Source: Aulosira sp. FACHB-615
GTDB taxonomy: Bacteria > Cyanobacteriota > Cyanobacteriia > Cyanobacteriales > Nostocaceae
DNA length: 64,000 nucleotides
Reading direction: 5' to 3'
Assembly: GCF_014698045.1 (NCBI RefSeq)
Contig: NZ_JACJSE010000002.1
Span: 496,001-560,000 of the forward strand
Position numbers and translations under genes: made by a program. Positions 8,890 through 17,505 of this stretch are shown one piece after another (the first letter of the stretch is position 1; each line of letters opens with the position of its first letter). The notes under the pieces were generated by a model. The model did not search any database. It worked only from the letters and a program-made list of their open reading frames with translations, and was not told the DNA's origin.

Positions 8890-9492
8890 TTGCAAATACA
8901 GCTAACTTGGATAGATCCAAATACAGGCGATCGCAGAGAACCAGTCTTAGAAACTCCAGTGGCTATTGGTAAACAATTTAATGCCATGCCACAGCAAATT
9001 TATGAACAAAGAGTTTCTCGAATAGTTATCGAGGATGACTTAATTGCAGATTACCATGCTTTAATTGACTGGCAAAATCAAGAGTTAATAATTATTAACC
9101 AAAATACAAATAATTCTATCAAAATTAATGATACTCAGTTAACTAATGGTATCTTGCAAAATGGCGATCGCATTCAAATTGGCAGTTGTGAAATTGTCGT
9201 CAACTTTGCCAATCTAGGAGAGTGCGATCGCATGGTAGGCTTTTTATTTAAACGCCGTTGTGGACGCACCGATAGAACCAACTGCCCTGACTGTAATACA
9301 TCTTATGATGATGATTATGCCTATTATCCCGAATATGGTAGTTACCGTTATTGGGGTAGTAGTTACTATCATGACCGCGATAACTATTCATACAACCACG
9401 AAACAGGTAATGTAGACTTTACCGAAGCTGATGCTGTCAGTTTTGAAGCAGAAAGAGATAGTGATTTTGAAACCAATATGGGAGCAAGTTGA
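8890..9492 (+). CDS. FHA domain protein with Tyr/Asp-rich tail
   Basis: A 200-residue protein starting with TTG, supported by AGGAGG at 8875-8880. Residues about 1-115 form a forkhead-associated fold: AIGKQFN, then IADYHALIDW (the position of the SxxH phosphothreonine-binding motif), NNSIKIND and LQNGDRIQIGSCEIVV. After a short basic and Cys-containing link (FKRRCGRTDRTNCPDC) the C-terminus (about 140-200) is very rich in Tyr, Asp and Ser (for example DDDYAYYPEYGSYRYWGSSY) and acidic, so probably disordered. FHA domains bind phosphothreonine peptides, suggesting a partner of a Ser/Thr kinase. The gene follows the lipoprotein after 3 bp and precedes a glycosyltransferase by 50 bp. Confidence 0.8.
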   Translation: MQIQLTWIDPNTGDRREPVLETPVAIGKQFNAMPQQIYEQRVSRIVIEDDLIADYHALIDWQNQELIIINQNTNNSIKINDTQLTNGILQNGDRIQIGSCEIVVNFANLGECDRMVGFLFKRRCGRTDRTNCPDCNTSYDDDYAYYPEYGSYRYWGSSYYHDRDNYSYNHETGNVDFTEADAVSFEAERDSDFETNMGAS

Positions 9493-9542
9493 ATGTGAAG
9501 GGGGTGGGGAGTAGGGAATTATTAGTTAATAACAAATGACAA

Positions 9543-10541
9543 TTGACAAACACTTGGTTAATTTACGCCCTTGGGGGTGGTTGGGGACATTTAAATCGGG
9601 CTTTGGCTTTGGGGAGAATTGCTGCCAAAAATAGAAAAGTTACGATTATTACTAACAGTCCATACGCCTTAAAAATCAATCATGAAAATTGCATAGTAAA
9701 TTGGATTTCTGAACAGGCTGGTTTTTCTACAACTTGTCAGCAAGTACGAGAAATCATCTTGAATACTCAATGCGATCGCCTAATTATAGACACTTTTCCT
9801 AGAGGCTTAGGCGGTGAACTCGCAGACATCTTACCGCAGTTGCAAGCCATACCCCGCATTTTAATTCATCGAGATATCAACCCAGACTATGTAAACGCCA
9901 AAAATTTGCGGTCTTTTGTCGCCCAGAACTACGATACAGTAATTATTCCCGGCGAAGGGCAAGATTTACCCTTGGCTGACTTGCCAAATGTGCAGCATAC
10001 AGCCCCTTGGTTAATTCGCAACTGTGAAGAATTACCAGATAGAATGAGTGTGCGATCGCATATTTTCAAAGTTAACCCAGATATCAAAACGATTTTAGTT
10101 TGTGCAGCCGGGAATGCTTCAGAATTGTCTTTCTTTGCCCAACTCACCCTGTGCTTACAGCAAAATTTTCCCCAGTATGCAGTCAGAATTTTAGCGGCTA
10201 ATTGTCCCGCAGATATTCCCGAAGCTTTATGGATATCGCACCATCCAGGAATTGAATGTCTAGCGGCTGCTGATATTGTTGTTGGTGGCGCAGGATATAA
10301 CACAGTTTACGAATGTGCGGCTGTGGGTATACCTTTGGTAGCATTTGCCTTGAAAAGATTGTACGATCGCCAAGCCAAAAGAGCTAATCAAGTTTACAGG
10401 GTACAAAATATACAACAGGCCATTACAACCGTCAGAAAACTTCTAGACAGAATAGAACTGGCAAAAAATTTGTCTATACCAACTTATATTAACGGTGCTG
10501 TACAAGCAGTAGAGCAAATTTTATTTAGCAATCAAGTTTGA
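9543..10541 (+). CDS. Glycosyltransferase, GT28/MurG-like
   Basis: A 332-residue protein with a GT-B fold. The N-terminus TWLIYALGGGWGHLNRALAL is the Gly-rich GG-x-GH loop typical of MurG and UDP-GlcNAc:LPS transferase-like proteins. The C-terminal domain has a nucleotide-sugar site with PGIECLAAADIVVGGAGYNT followed by YECAAVGIPLVAFAL. An in-frame TGA lies two codons upstream of the TTG at 9543 and there is no ATG before the essential glycine loop, so TTG is the only sensible start. It is the last gene of the Uma2-lipoprotein-FHA cassette. It probably transfers a hexose or N-acetylhexosamine in envelope glycan or glycolipid synthesis; the acceptor is unknown. It is too divergent to be murG itself. 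Confidence 0.82.
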   Translation: MTNTWLIYALGGGWGHLNRALALGRIAAKNRKVTIITNSPYALKINHENCIVNWISEQAGFSTTCQQVREIILNTQCDRLIIDTFPRGLGGELADILPQLQAIPRILIHRDINPDYVNAKNLRSFVAQNYDTVIIPGEGQDLPLADLPNVQHTAPWLIRNCEELPDRMSVRSHIFKVNPDIKTILVCAAGNASELSFFAQLTLCLQQNFPQYAVRILAANCPADIPEALWISHHPGIECLAAADIVVGGAGYNTVYECAAVGIPLVAFALKRLYDRQAKRANQVYRVQNIQQAITTVRKLLDRIELAKNLSIPTYINGAVQAVEQILFSNQV

Positions 10542-10617
10542 AAGTTGTATTTTTGTAGAAACCTTACATGAATTAACGTATTTTGCTTAAAATTAACCAC
10601 ATTACTCTAGATATTTA

Positions 10618-11358
10618 TCAATAAATGATAGAAATTAGTTTTTCAAAATCCTGACTATCAAAACTTAATTGTTTTTTAGAATACTGACCACATATCTTAT
10701 AATAAACCTTATTGTTTTGAATACTGAATAAATATCCCTCAACTTCAGTCGGCTGGTTTTTGAGTTTAAAGGTGACTGTATTAGTTGTATATCTGCCATA
10801 CTTATTGATTAGGTAAGTAAAGCTTTTAAAATTTCCATTTTGAGCTTCGCCAAGTTCTAATAAACCATCATCAATTTGATTGATTTTATGCAAAATCAAT
10901 TTCTGAATTTCTTGTAAGCTATTCAGATAATTAAATTCAAAATCATTATTCTTCCTGCTTATACCAATAATTTCATGATAGTTATATAAAATCCCTATAT
11001 CGCAACCAGCCTTCGTTAAATATCTTTGTATCTGACTATAATGATTCTGTAAGTTTACCTCTTCTCGCTTTACTTCTACAATCATCACAGGATTTTGATG
11101 TGGTCGGAAGTTATTATTTCTTGGACTTTTATATATTTCTATATCATGATTATTTGATTCAACTTTAATATTTATTTTTCCGGTTAATAACTCACTTTGA
11201 TTAATCAGAAAATGAATAAATATCTGTCTGACAAACTCTTCGGGTCTGCCATCAACTGAAATTTCTATTCCTCTAATTAAACATTTTGTATATCGTTGTC
11301 TATACTTTTTAAAGTAGATATCTAACTTTTCCTGTATTTCTTGATTCAAACTAGTCAT
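10618..11358 (-). CDS. HsdR N-terminal-like (PD-(D/E)XK) nuclease
   Basis: A 246-residue stand-alone protein resembling the N-terminal nuclease domain of type I restriction R subunits (HSDR_N_2). The family signature RPEEFVRQIFIHFLI lies near residue 38, and the nuclease core is PVMIVEVKREE (Glu and Lys of ExK) near residue 90, followed by IQRYLTKAGCDIGILYNY, which matches the usual helix and strand after the catalytic motif. There is no helicase part. It follows the large GTPase-like gene by 92 bp on the same strand and the DNA of both is AT-rich, with many Asn, Lys and Ile codons. No HsdS or HsdM gene is nearby, so this is not a classical type I restriction system. The role of a nuclease effector is inferred. 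Confidence 0.75.
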   Translation of the reverse strand: MTSLNQEIQEKLDIYFKKYRQRYTKCLIRGIEISVDGRPEEFVRQIFIHFLINQSELLTGKINIKVESNNHDIEIYKSPRNNNFRPHQNPVMIVEVKREEVNLQNHYSQIQRYLTKAGCDIGILYNYHEIIGISRKNNDFEFNYLNSLQEIQKLILHKINQIDDGLLELGEAQNGNFKSFTYLINKYGRYTTNTVTFKLKNQPTEVEGYLFSIQNNKVYYKICGQYSKKQLSFDSQDFEKLISIIY

Positions 11359-11450
11359 AATATTGAAGAGCTATTTATGTAAATAAAATGCTTTTAGGGA
11401 CACAATATATCTGTGTCCCAAACTAGGCATTAATCGGTTATTGCAATTTT

Positions 11451-13463
11451 CTATTTTTGTCCAAAGAACGCTAAGACTTTATTAATTAGCTCTTTCCAAA
11501 ATTCTTCAGATTTACTCTGAAAAAACTTATTTAAGTTGCCTTCAAATTCAAGCTCTCGTTTAAATATTTCACATACATTTCCTGCAAATGTCTCACCTTT
11601 TTTCTTTTCTTTCCCTTTTTCCGAAATTAAAGCTTTCCAAAATGGTGAATCTTCACTGTGGGGTGATAACTTTCTTGTTAGTTCCTTTTCAATTGCTGTA
11701 CCTACCTCATATATAAAGTCATCATATAATATGTAAAACTCTTTTACTAGTTCAGGAATAAGTGTTTTTAAAGATTCATGTGCAGATGTAAGCTCATATA
11801 AAACATTTTCTATTTCCAGCTTTGCTTCTTTAGTAAACTTCTTCAACATTTCATCTTCATCTATTCCTTCAGCAAAGACTTTCGCATCATAATAAATATC
11901 TATATCTCTTGGCTCATAATAACCAAAATTTCTATGAATAGCGTGTTTCGTGTTCCATGCTTTATAAGTGGTACGATAATATTCAAGGTATTTATCAACA
12001 AAATCTTGATAAACAAAACTAGGCACTCTTTTGCCTAGTTCTCGCCAACTCTTGATATTTTGAACTGCATTTTCAATTGCTTGAGTTTCTGCGCCTGTCA
12101 AAGTATCACCATTTTTGATTTTTCCAAAGCTGTCTTTGATACTCTTGATTTCGTCTAATAAAATATTGCGCCTACGTTTTACTACGTCTGCGATAGCTTT
12201 GATAAATTCATTTTTATCAGCCTGTACATCTTCTTCATCGTAGATATCATTTAATTTGACAATATCATCACGATAATATCGTAATGAATCATAAAACAAG
12301 ATATTTTCTGGAAAGAAATCTAAATTCAGATGTCTAAATGTAGCTTGAATTTCTTCTTTTTTAATTTGAATACCTAAATCCCAACTACCGTCACTTCCAT
12401 TTGTTTTTTCAGGCTCATGTTTATGAGGTAGCACTAAAGTTACAAATCTATGATGAAATTCTTTTGATTTTGATGTCAGATGATAACCCATCAGTTTCGC
12501 AATATTAGCTTCAGGTGCAGCATTGAAGGGAGTTACAAATAAACAGATAGTGTCCTGACTATCAATATATCTCTGCAAGTCTTGACGAATGGGATTTTCG
12601 TCCAGTCCTTTAGTGTCAACAACTGAATCGAACTGATATAAATTTGAGCCAGATAAAATATTATTACTGACATATAAATATATTTTCTTTGGTATAGCAA
12701 ATTCCTTTAATTGAACACTATTGATAGCAGCAAAAGTATTTTTTATCCATTCTTTCTCTTGACCTTGATTATCAAATTCTATTATCTTATAAGTTCTACA
12801 TTCAAGGTTTGCATTATTCAAAGCGATTTTTTTTAGTCCTTCTAGTCCTAATTCATCAAATAATAGCTTACCTAGATCAGTTCTAGAGATACTCTTATTA
12901 TCACCATCATAAACTGTTTTAGAAGTGATTTTGATTTCAGTTATATTTCTAATGGCTCTTTCAATTTCTTGAGAAATAATGGTTTTATTTTCTGAATGCA
13001 AATTATCTTTATTGGCAATAAAATCACAAAATTCAAATATGAGATTTTCCATCTCGTCTACTGTATACGGCTCTATCTCTATGTAAGTTTTTTCAGATGC
13101 TTTGAGAACTACTTCACAAATAGTTGTTCTTCCTGCCCCTGTAGATAATAATTCTTTGGTTTCGATTACATCTTTAGTTTTACCACCAAGAGTTTTAGAA
13201 ACTTTAAATTCACCTATTAAATTAAAAAGGTGACAGATAGCTGTTGTTTTTCCTTGTCCAATAGTTCCAATAAAAACAGTTTTATATTTTTCAATATTAA
13301 GAATTTTCTCTATTTCTTCCAATCTTTCCAACTTTGATTTTAGGTTATTAATGCAAATATGCTTGATGATATTAATTTCCGCGCTATCTGATATTTTACT
13401 AATTTCGCGTCTCAAGCTTTGCTGCAATGATGTAATTTCGTCCTGCCACTGTATCGTTAACAT
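11451..13463 (-). CDS. Large P-loop GTPase-like protein (dynamin-like layout), unassigned
   Basis: A 670-residue protein with a clear Walker A/G1 motif GTIGQGKTT at residues 66-74, a G2-like STGAGRTTICEVV at about 108-120, and a G3-like FDSVVDTKGLDENP at about 280-293. Residues 1-60 form a charged helical region, and the C-terminal 300 residues are helical and Lys/Glu-rich, the layout of dynamin-superfamily or other large GTPases, though I see no certain G4 motif and no membrane helix. I cannot name the family. It lies upstream of, and on the same strand as, a stand-alone HsdR-N nuclease, with low GC compared with the neighbouring core genes. The ATG at 13463 begins the frame. It may be the sensor or motor of a two-gene defence-like module; this is inference. 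Confidence 0.7.
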   Translation of the reverse strand: MLTIQWQDEITSLQQSLRREISKISDSAEINIIKHICINNLKSKLERLEEIEKILNIEKYKTVFIGTIGQGKTTAICHLFNLIGEFKVSKTLGGKTKDVIETKELLSTGAGRTTICEVVLKASEKTYIEIEPYTVDEMENLIFEFCDFIANKDNLHSENKTIISQEIERAIRNITEIKITSKTVYDGDNKSISRTDLGKLLFDELGLEGLKKIALNNANLECRTYKIIEFDNQGQEKEWIKNTFAAINSVQLKEFAIPKKIYLYVSNNILSGSNLYQFDSVVDTKGLDENPIRQDLQRYIDSQDTICLFVTPFNAAPEANIAKLMGYHLTSKSKEFHHRFVTLVLPHKHEPEKTNGSDGSWDLGIQIKKEEIQATFRHLNLDFFPENILFYDSLRYYRDDIVKLNDIYDEEDVQADKNEFIKAIADVVKRRRNILLDEIKSIKDSFGKIKNGDTLTGAETQAIENAVQNIKSWRELGKRVPSFVYQDFVDKYLEYYRTTYKAWNTKHAIHRNFGYYEPRDIDIYYDAKVFAEGIDEDEMLKKFTKEAKLEIENVLYELTSAHESLKTLIPELVKEFYILYDDFIYEVGTAIEKELTRKLSPHSEDSPFWKALISEKGKEKKKGETFAGNVCEIFKRELEFEGNLNKFFQSKSEEFWKELINKVLAFFGQK

Positions 13464-13672
13464 ACGGTTTACCCTGTTGTGAGACTAATTGCTTGATATC
13501 TAATATGCCCACTATGAGATGAATATCTAACAAAACCTCAATAAGTCAGGATAGAACAACCAAAGTTTGCATTCTAGACCATGAAAAGCCGGATTTTGTC
13601 TGGGTTTGTGCAAACGAACTCCGTTTACATAGCAGTGACTTCCAGACTTGAGGTACTCTCAAGACAAATTTG

Positions 13673-13694
13673 AGTTATAAGTTATAAGTTATGA
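13673..13694. repeat. Heptanucleotide tandem repeat (AGTTATA)3
   Basis: Three units of AGTTATA/AGTTATG stand about 40 bp before the ftsW start, inside the presumed leader. Confidence 0.75.
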
Positions 13695-13733
13695 GTTTAT
13701 ACCTTAACTTTTAAGCATTACCTGTACTGAATC

Positions 13734-14912
13734 GTGAATCTAACTCGACTGATTCCCATTTTTGATAATTCCGTTACTAGCTGGGCTGTAGAGGCGCGGC
13801 TGTTGCGTTGGTTAACCTTGATTTGGTTATTTTTTGGGTTAATTGTGCTGTATTCAGCATCTTACCCAGTTGCCGACGCACGTCAAGGCGACGGATTATA
13901 TTATTTCAAACGTCAGATTATCTGGGTGATAGTTTCCCTAGTTATCTTCAATTTTATTGTGAATCTGCCGTTACGCAAAATTTTGCGGGTATCTCATTGG
14001 TTTTTAGGACTGTTTTTACTGTTAATTTTCGTGACTCTTGTCCCAGGTTTAGGTAAAAAAGCGTTTGATGCAGCGCGTTGGATAGCCATTGGCCCCATCC
14101 CTATCCAACCATCAGAATTAATCAAACCTTTTTTAGTGTTGCAAAGTGCCAGACTTTTTGGACAATGGGAACAAATACCTGGGCGAGTGCGTTTGACTTG
14201 GTTGTTAATTTTTGGTTTGGTACTTTTGGGCATTCTTGCCCAACCCAACTTGAGTACAACTGCACTTTGCGGGATGACAATTTGGTTAATTGCCTTAGCG
14301 GCTGGATTACCTTATAAATATTTAGCTGGCACAGCAATAGGCGGAGTGTTATTAGCCGTACTCAGTATTAGCATCAAAGAATATCAGCGCAAGCGGGTGA
14401 TGTCTTTTCTCAATCCCTGGGCAGATGCAACAGGTGATGGCTATCAGTTAGTTCAAAGTTTACTCGCTGTTGGTTCTGGACAAACTTGGGGCGCTGGCTA
14501 TGGCTTTTCGCAGCAAAAACAATTTTTCTTACCCATTCAAGATACCGACTTTATTTTTGCTGTTTTCGCCGAAGAGTTTGGTTTTGCAGGTGGTATCGCC
14601 CTGCTGCTGATGTTAGCAGTGTTTACCACTTTGGGATTAATTGTGGCGATGAAAGCCAAAAATCCCGTTAATCGTTTAGTGGCGATCGGTGTCACTATTG
14701 TGATGATTGGACAATCTTTATTACATATCGCCGTTGCGACAGGCGCTTTACCAACTACAGGCTTACCCTTACCGATGTTTAGTTACGGTGGTAATTCGAT
14801 GATTGCTAGTTTAGTTGCGGCTGCATTGTTAATTCGGGTAGCCAGGGAAAGTAACGAAGCTGAAGTTGTACCTTTACGCCGAACTCCGTCGCGGCGAAAG
14901 TTATATAGGTGA
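13734..14912 (+). CDS. ftsW: FtsW/RodA/SpoVE family peptidoglycan glycosyltransferase
   Basis: A 392-residue SEDS-family polytopic membrane protein, which polymerises lipid II into glycan strands together with a class B penicillin-binding protein. Family marks are LIVLYSASYPV in the first helix, IQPSELIKPFLVL, the periplasmic loop GDGYQLVQSLLAVGSGQTWG with QQKQFFLPIQDTDFIFAVFAEEFGF, and near the end TTGLPLPMFSYGGNSM. The long conserved loop and GSG-x-x-G-x-G motif favour FtsW (division) over RodA. The start is a GTG at 13734, giving MNLTRLIPIFD. It is a single gene, convergent with the TPR gene behind a hairpin terminator. Confidence 0.92.
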   Translation: MNLTRLIPIFDNSVTSWAVEARLLRWLTLIWLFFGLIVLYSASYPVADARQGDGLYYFKRQIIWVIVSLVIFNFIVNLPLRKILRVSHWFLGLFLLLIFVTLVPGLGKKAFDAARWIAIGPIPIQPSELIKPFLVLQSARLFGQWEQIPGRVRLTWLLIFGLVLLGILAQPNLSTTALCGMTIWLIALAAGLPYKYLAGTAIGGVLLAVLSISIKEYQRKRVMSFLNPWADATGDGYQLVQSLLAVGSGQTWGAGYGFSQQKQFFLPIQDTDFIFAVFAEEFGFAGGIALLLMLAVFTTLGLIVAMKAKNPVNRLVAIGVTIVMIGQSLLHIAVATGALPTTGLPLPMFSYGGNSMIASLVAAALLIRVARESNEAEVVPLRRTPSRRKLYR

Positions 14913-14960
14913 TAGGTTATTGCCAAGATTCGCCATCATTAATTTATAGAATATCTCAGA

Positions 14961-14990
14961 GTGGATGCGATCGCACCCACTTCTTTTTTA
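14961..14990 (+). terminator. Intrinsic terminator after ftsW
   Basis: Hairpin GTGGATGCGA/TCGCACCCAC (one G-T pair, containing the HIP1 octamer GCGATCGC at 14967-14974) is followed by TTCTTTTTTAC. It lies between the convergent ftsW and TPR genes. Confidence 0.65.
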
Positions 14991-16613
14991 CAAACTTTCT
15001 ACTTTTAACTGCGTGTCTGTGTTTTGCCATGCGGTAATAAATTCAGTCTGCGTCAATTTAGCTGCATCATCTTTACCTTGGGCTTGCAAACTTGCTTGCA
15101 ACCCAAACAAAGACCTTCCATTATGGGGATACTTTTCTAAATCAGCACGAAACACTTTCTCGGCTGTAGCATAATCACCCTTGGCTAACAGCACACCCCC
15201 TAATGCTTCTCTGGTGGGCAAATACCAATCTGGTGGTTCTACATAATCAAGGGCATCTTCCGCTACTACTGCTTGTTCTAAGTATCTAATTGCCAAATTG
15301 TAGTTATGATTAGCTTTGGCAATTTTGCCCTCCAGAACTTTTTGCGCGATATAAAGAATGCGATTAGCAGGAGTAAAGCCAATAGTCACCCCAGGCGGAA
15401 GTTTTTGGATTGCAACTTGTAAGGCGCTGCTTTCATCCGCCGCACTTTGCAGATTGCCTGTAGCTGTATAAGCTAAACCTTGGGTAAAATGCCAAAGTGC
15501 TGTGGTTGTTGGCAAAGTCGCATCTGGTGGTGGAGTGTGTAAAATTGCGTCCCAATCATTAAACCTGGACTGTATCAGCATTTTACTGCCCAAAAATCCC
15601 TCAACCAGAGGTATATGAGAACCCAGAGAATTAGCGTGGGCAATTAATTTATCAGCAGCTTGGAGTGCATCTTGATATCTACCCGCCATACTACTAGCCA
15701 CCATGAGAAAATGTACATTGTGGCTAAAGTACATTTGGGCATAAAATCCCTGAATTTTATTTTTACTGATATAAGCAGCATCCTCGGCGATCGCTTGTGC
15801 ATTTGATCGCATTGCCCCTTGATAATCTCCCACACGAAAATAAATATGGCTAGGCATGTGTACCAAATGTCCAGCCGCAGGAACGAGTGTTTCCAAGCGT
15901 TTTGCACTGGCGAGAGCAAGTTCTGGATGCAGAGATGCTTCCACCGCATGAATATAGTAGTGATTTGCCCCCGGATGATTGGGATTTCGTTGCAAGACCG
16001 ATTCTAAAACAGCGACAATTTCTGTTGTATCTGCTTGCGGCTGACCATCATGTGTCCAAAGTTGCCAGGGATGCAAATCCATCAAACTTTCTGCAAACAA
16101 AGTGGCTGCATCCAAATCATCAGGATATTTTTGGGTGAGATTTGCCATCGCTTGGGCATAGTCCACCTGTAATTCCTGCAAATCTGCATCAGGATTGGCA
16201 GCATAACGCTTTGCCAAAGCCGCAATATAATCTTGTTCGGGAACTGGTGCTTTCTCTGCCAGTGTCAAAGCTTGTTGTATTGCCTGATATGCCGTTTGTT
16301 CCTTTTCAGTAGTAATAACGGCGTTGATATTCGGCCCTAAAGCTAAAGCAATACCCCAGTAAGCCATTGCCATTTCTGGGTCAAGTTCCGCCGCGTGTTC
16401 AAAAGAACGCACCGCTTCATCATGATTAAAGCCGTAAACTAAGTTTAATCCCTGGTCAAAAAACTGTTGTGCTTCAGGATTTTGGGTGGAAACTGGATGA
16501 TGATAAGTCCCCAAGCCAGGAATTAATTTATATGAGGGTTTTGCTTCTGCAAGTACCTCACTGGGAAAGATGAACGTTAGTATGAGTACCCAAACTATTA
16601 ATAAGTATCTCAT
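14988..16613 (-). CDS. Secreted tetratricopeptide-repeat protein
   Basis: A 541-residue protein with a cleavable-looking signal peptide (MRYLLIVWVLILTFIFPSEVL then AEA) and TPR units. The first clear unit is FFDQGLNLVYGFNHDEAVRSF followed by AELDPEMAMAYWGIALALG; further units are near residues 180-215 (RNPNHPGANHYYIHAVEAS), 330-360 and at the C-terminus (LLAKGDYATAEKVFRADLEKYP). It resembles a bacterial family of periplasmic TPR proteins often just called TPR repeat protein. TPRs mediate protein-protein contacts, so it is probably an extracytoplasmic scaffold; no catalytic domain is seen. ATG at 16613. Monocistronic, ending against ftsW. Confidence 0.85.
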   Translation of the reverse strand: MRYLLIVWVLILTFIFPSEVLAEAKPSYKLIPGLGTYHHPVSTQNPEAQQFFDQGLNLVYGFNHDEAVRSFEHAAELDPEMAMAYWGIALALGPNINAVITTEKEQTAYQAIQQALTLAEKAPVPEQDYIAALAKRYAANPDADLQELQVDYAQAMANLTQKYPDDLDAATLFAESLMDLHPWQLWTHDGQPQADTTEIVAVLESVLQRNPNHPGANHYYIHAVEASLHPELALASAKRLETLVPAAGHLVHMPSHIYFRVGDYQGAMRSNAQAIAEDAAYISKNKIQGFYAQMYFSHNVHFLMVASSMAGRYQDALQAADKLIAHANSLGSHIPLVEGFLGSKMLIQSRFNDWDAILHTPPPDATLPTTTALWHFTQGLAYTATGNLQSAADESSALQVAIQKLPPGVTIGFTPANRILYIAQKVLEGKIAKANHNYNLAIRYLEQAVVAEDALDYVEPPDWYLPTREALGGVLLAKGDYATAEKVFRADLEKYPHNGRSLFGLQASLQAQGKDDAAKLTQTEFITAWQNTDTQLKVESL

Positions 16614-16691
16614 AGCAAGATTCCCATTTTTGATTACTATTTAGTATTTAGATTACAGTGACTGGAACAGAATATATACGTCTTATATAAC

Positions 16692-16817
16692 AGGACTTAC
16701 GCACAAAGATTATCTGTAGAGATCGGGTGTAAGGGTGAAAGGGTTTGGGGTGTAAGGATTTTGAACCCCTACATCCTCGCCACAACCCTTGATTTTTCGT
16801 TTTGATGCGTAAGTCCT
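16692..16817. mobile_element. MITE-like element with AGGACTTACGCA inverted ends
   Basis: A 126-bp non-coding element with perfect 12-bp terminal inverted repeats (AGGACTTACGCA at 16692-16703, TGCGTAAGTCCT at 16806-16817). The dinucleotide AC is present on both outer sides and may be a target duplication. Inside are GTGTAAGGGT-type repeats. Related copies are at 17146-17466 and 40698-40866. It encodes no transposase. Confidence 0.8.
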
Positions 16818-16984
16818 ACATAAGTCAGAATTGCGATCGCTTTTCCCCGCCTTTCATCACATTTGTTCAACTCTTATTTCTCTGAGACCTCTGTGCCTCT
16901 GTGGTTCGTTATTCCTCTAAAAACAAATAAGGTTCCAGAATGCTCATACCTGAAACCTTTAATTTATAGCTTTTTTACACTTAG

Positions 16985-17066
16985 TGCGGATGAAAGGACT
17001 TGAACCTTCACTCCTCTCGGAACTAGAACCTAAATCTAGCGCGTCTGCCAATTCCGCCACATCCGC
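16985..17066 (-). tRNA. tRNA-Leu (anticodon UAG)
   Basis: An 82-nt tRNA read on the minus strand. The acceptor stem is GCGGATG/CATCCGC with discriminator A; the D region is GGCGGAATTGGCAGACGC, the anticodon stem-loop CTAGA-TTTAGGT-TCTAG gives anticodon UAG, a variable arm of leucine type (TTCCGAGAGGA) follows, and the T-loop is GGTTCAAGTCC. It decodes CUA/CUN codons. CCA is not encoded. A long variable arm is the class II mark. Confidence 0.95.
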
Positions 17067-17145
17067 ATCAGTCAACTACCCTAGTATAGCATATTCTTCC
17101 AGGAAGAGAAACACTAAAAGGATGAAGTTTAAATAATTAATTATC

Positions 17146-17466
17146 AGGACTTAGGCACAAAGATTATTCGTGGAGATTGGGTGTATGGGTGTAAGAATTT
17201 TGAATAAGTAACGCCGTGTGCAACTTTCTCTCAAACCTAACCCCCAACCCCTTCCCTTGTAGGGAAGGGGAGCAAGATTCAAAGCCTCTCTCCGCTTCGG
17301 GGAGCCAGCGCCGTGGGCGGGTTTCCCGACTTGAGGCGACTGGCGTGAGAGGTTTGGAGAGGGGTTTCAAGAATAAGTTGCACATCGCGTTAAGTACACC
17401 CCTATACCCCTAAACGCCTAAACCCTCACCAAAACCCTTGATTTTTCGTTTTGATGCGTTAGTCCT
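17146..17466. mobile_element. MITE-like element interrupted by a second element
   Basis: A second copy of the AGGACTTACGCA family: left end AGGACTTAGGCA at 17146-17157, right end TGCGTTAGTCCT at 17455-17466. The first 60 bp and the last 60 bp match the copy at 16692-16817 (for example CCCTTGATTTTTCGTTTTGA near the right end). Its middle is split by an unrelated block at 17209-17392 with its own inverted ends. Confidence 0.8.
17209..17392. mobile_element. Nested element with TAACGC-GTGTGCAACTT inverted ends
   Basis: A 184-bp block inside the MITE at 17146-17466. Its ends TAACGCCGTGTGCAACTT (17209-17226) and AAGTTGCACATCGCGTTA (17375-17392) are inverted repeats matching at 16 of 18 bases. It contains hairpin-forming tracts such as CCCCTTCCCTTGTAGGGAAGGGG. 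No coding capacity is evident. Confidence 0.75.
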
Positions 17467-17505
17467 AATTATGTATACTTCACCCTCATAACATTCCCAA
17501 GAATG

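Noticed and set aside
10618..13463. Complete type I restriction-modification system
   Set aside because: Only an HsdR-N-like protein is present; no HsdM, HsdS or helicase domain is near.
13560..13680. Possible small structured RNA before ftsW
   Set aside because: Some short complementary stretches (for example CCAGACTTGAGG/CTCAAGAC) but no match to an RNA family that I can name.
17164..17413. ORFs on both strands within the nested repeat
   Set aside because: They are produced by repeat DNA with inverted ends, not by coding selection.
16690..17470. CRISPR-like array because of recurring GTGTAAGGGT units
   Set aside because: Units are irregular, without constant repeat and unique spacers; explained by MITE-like elements.
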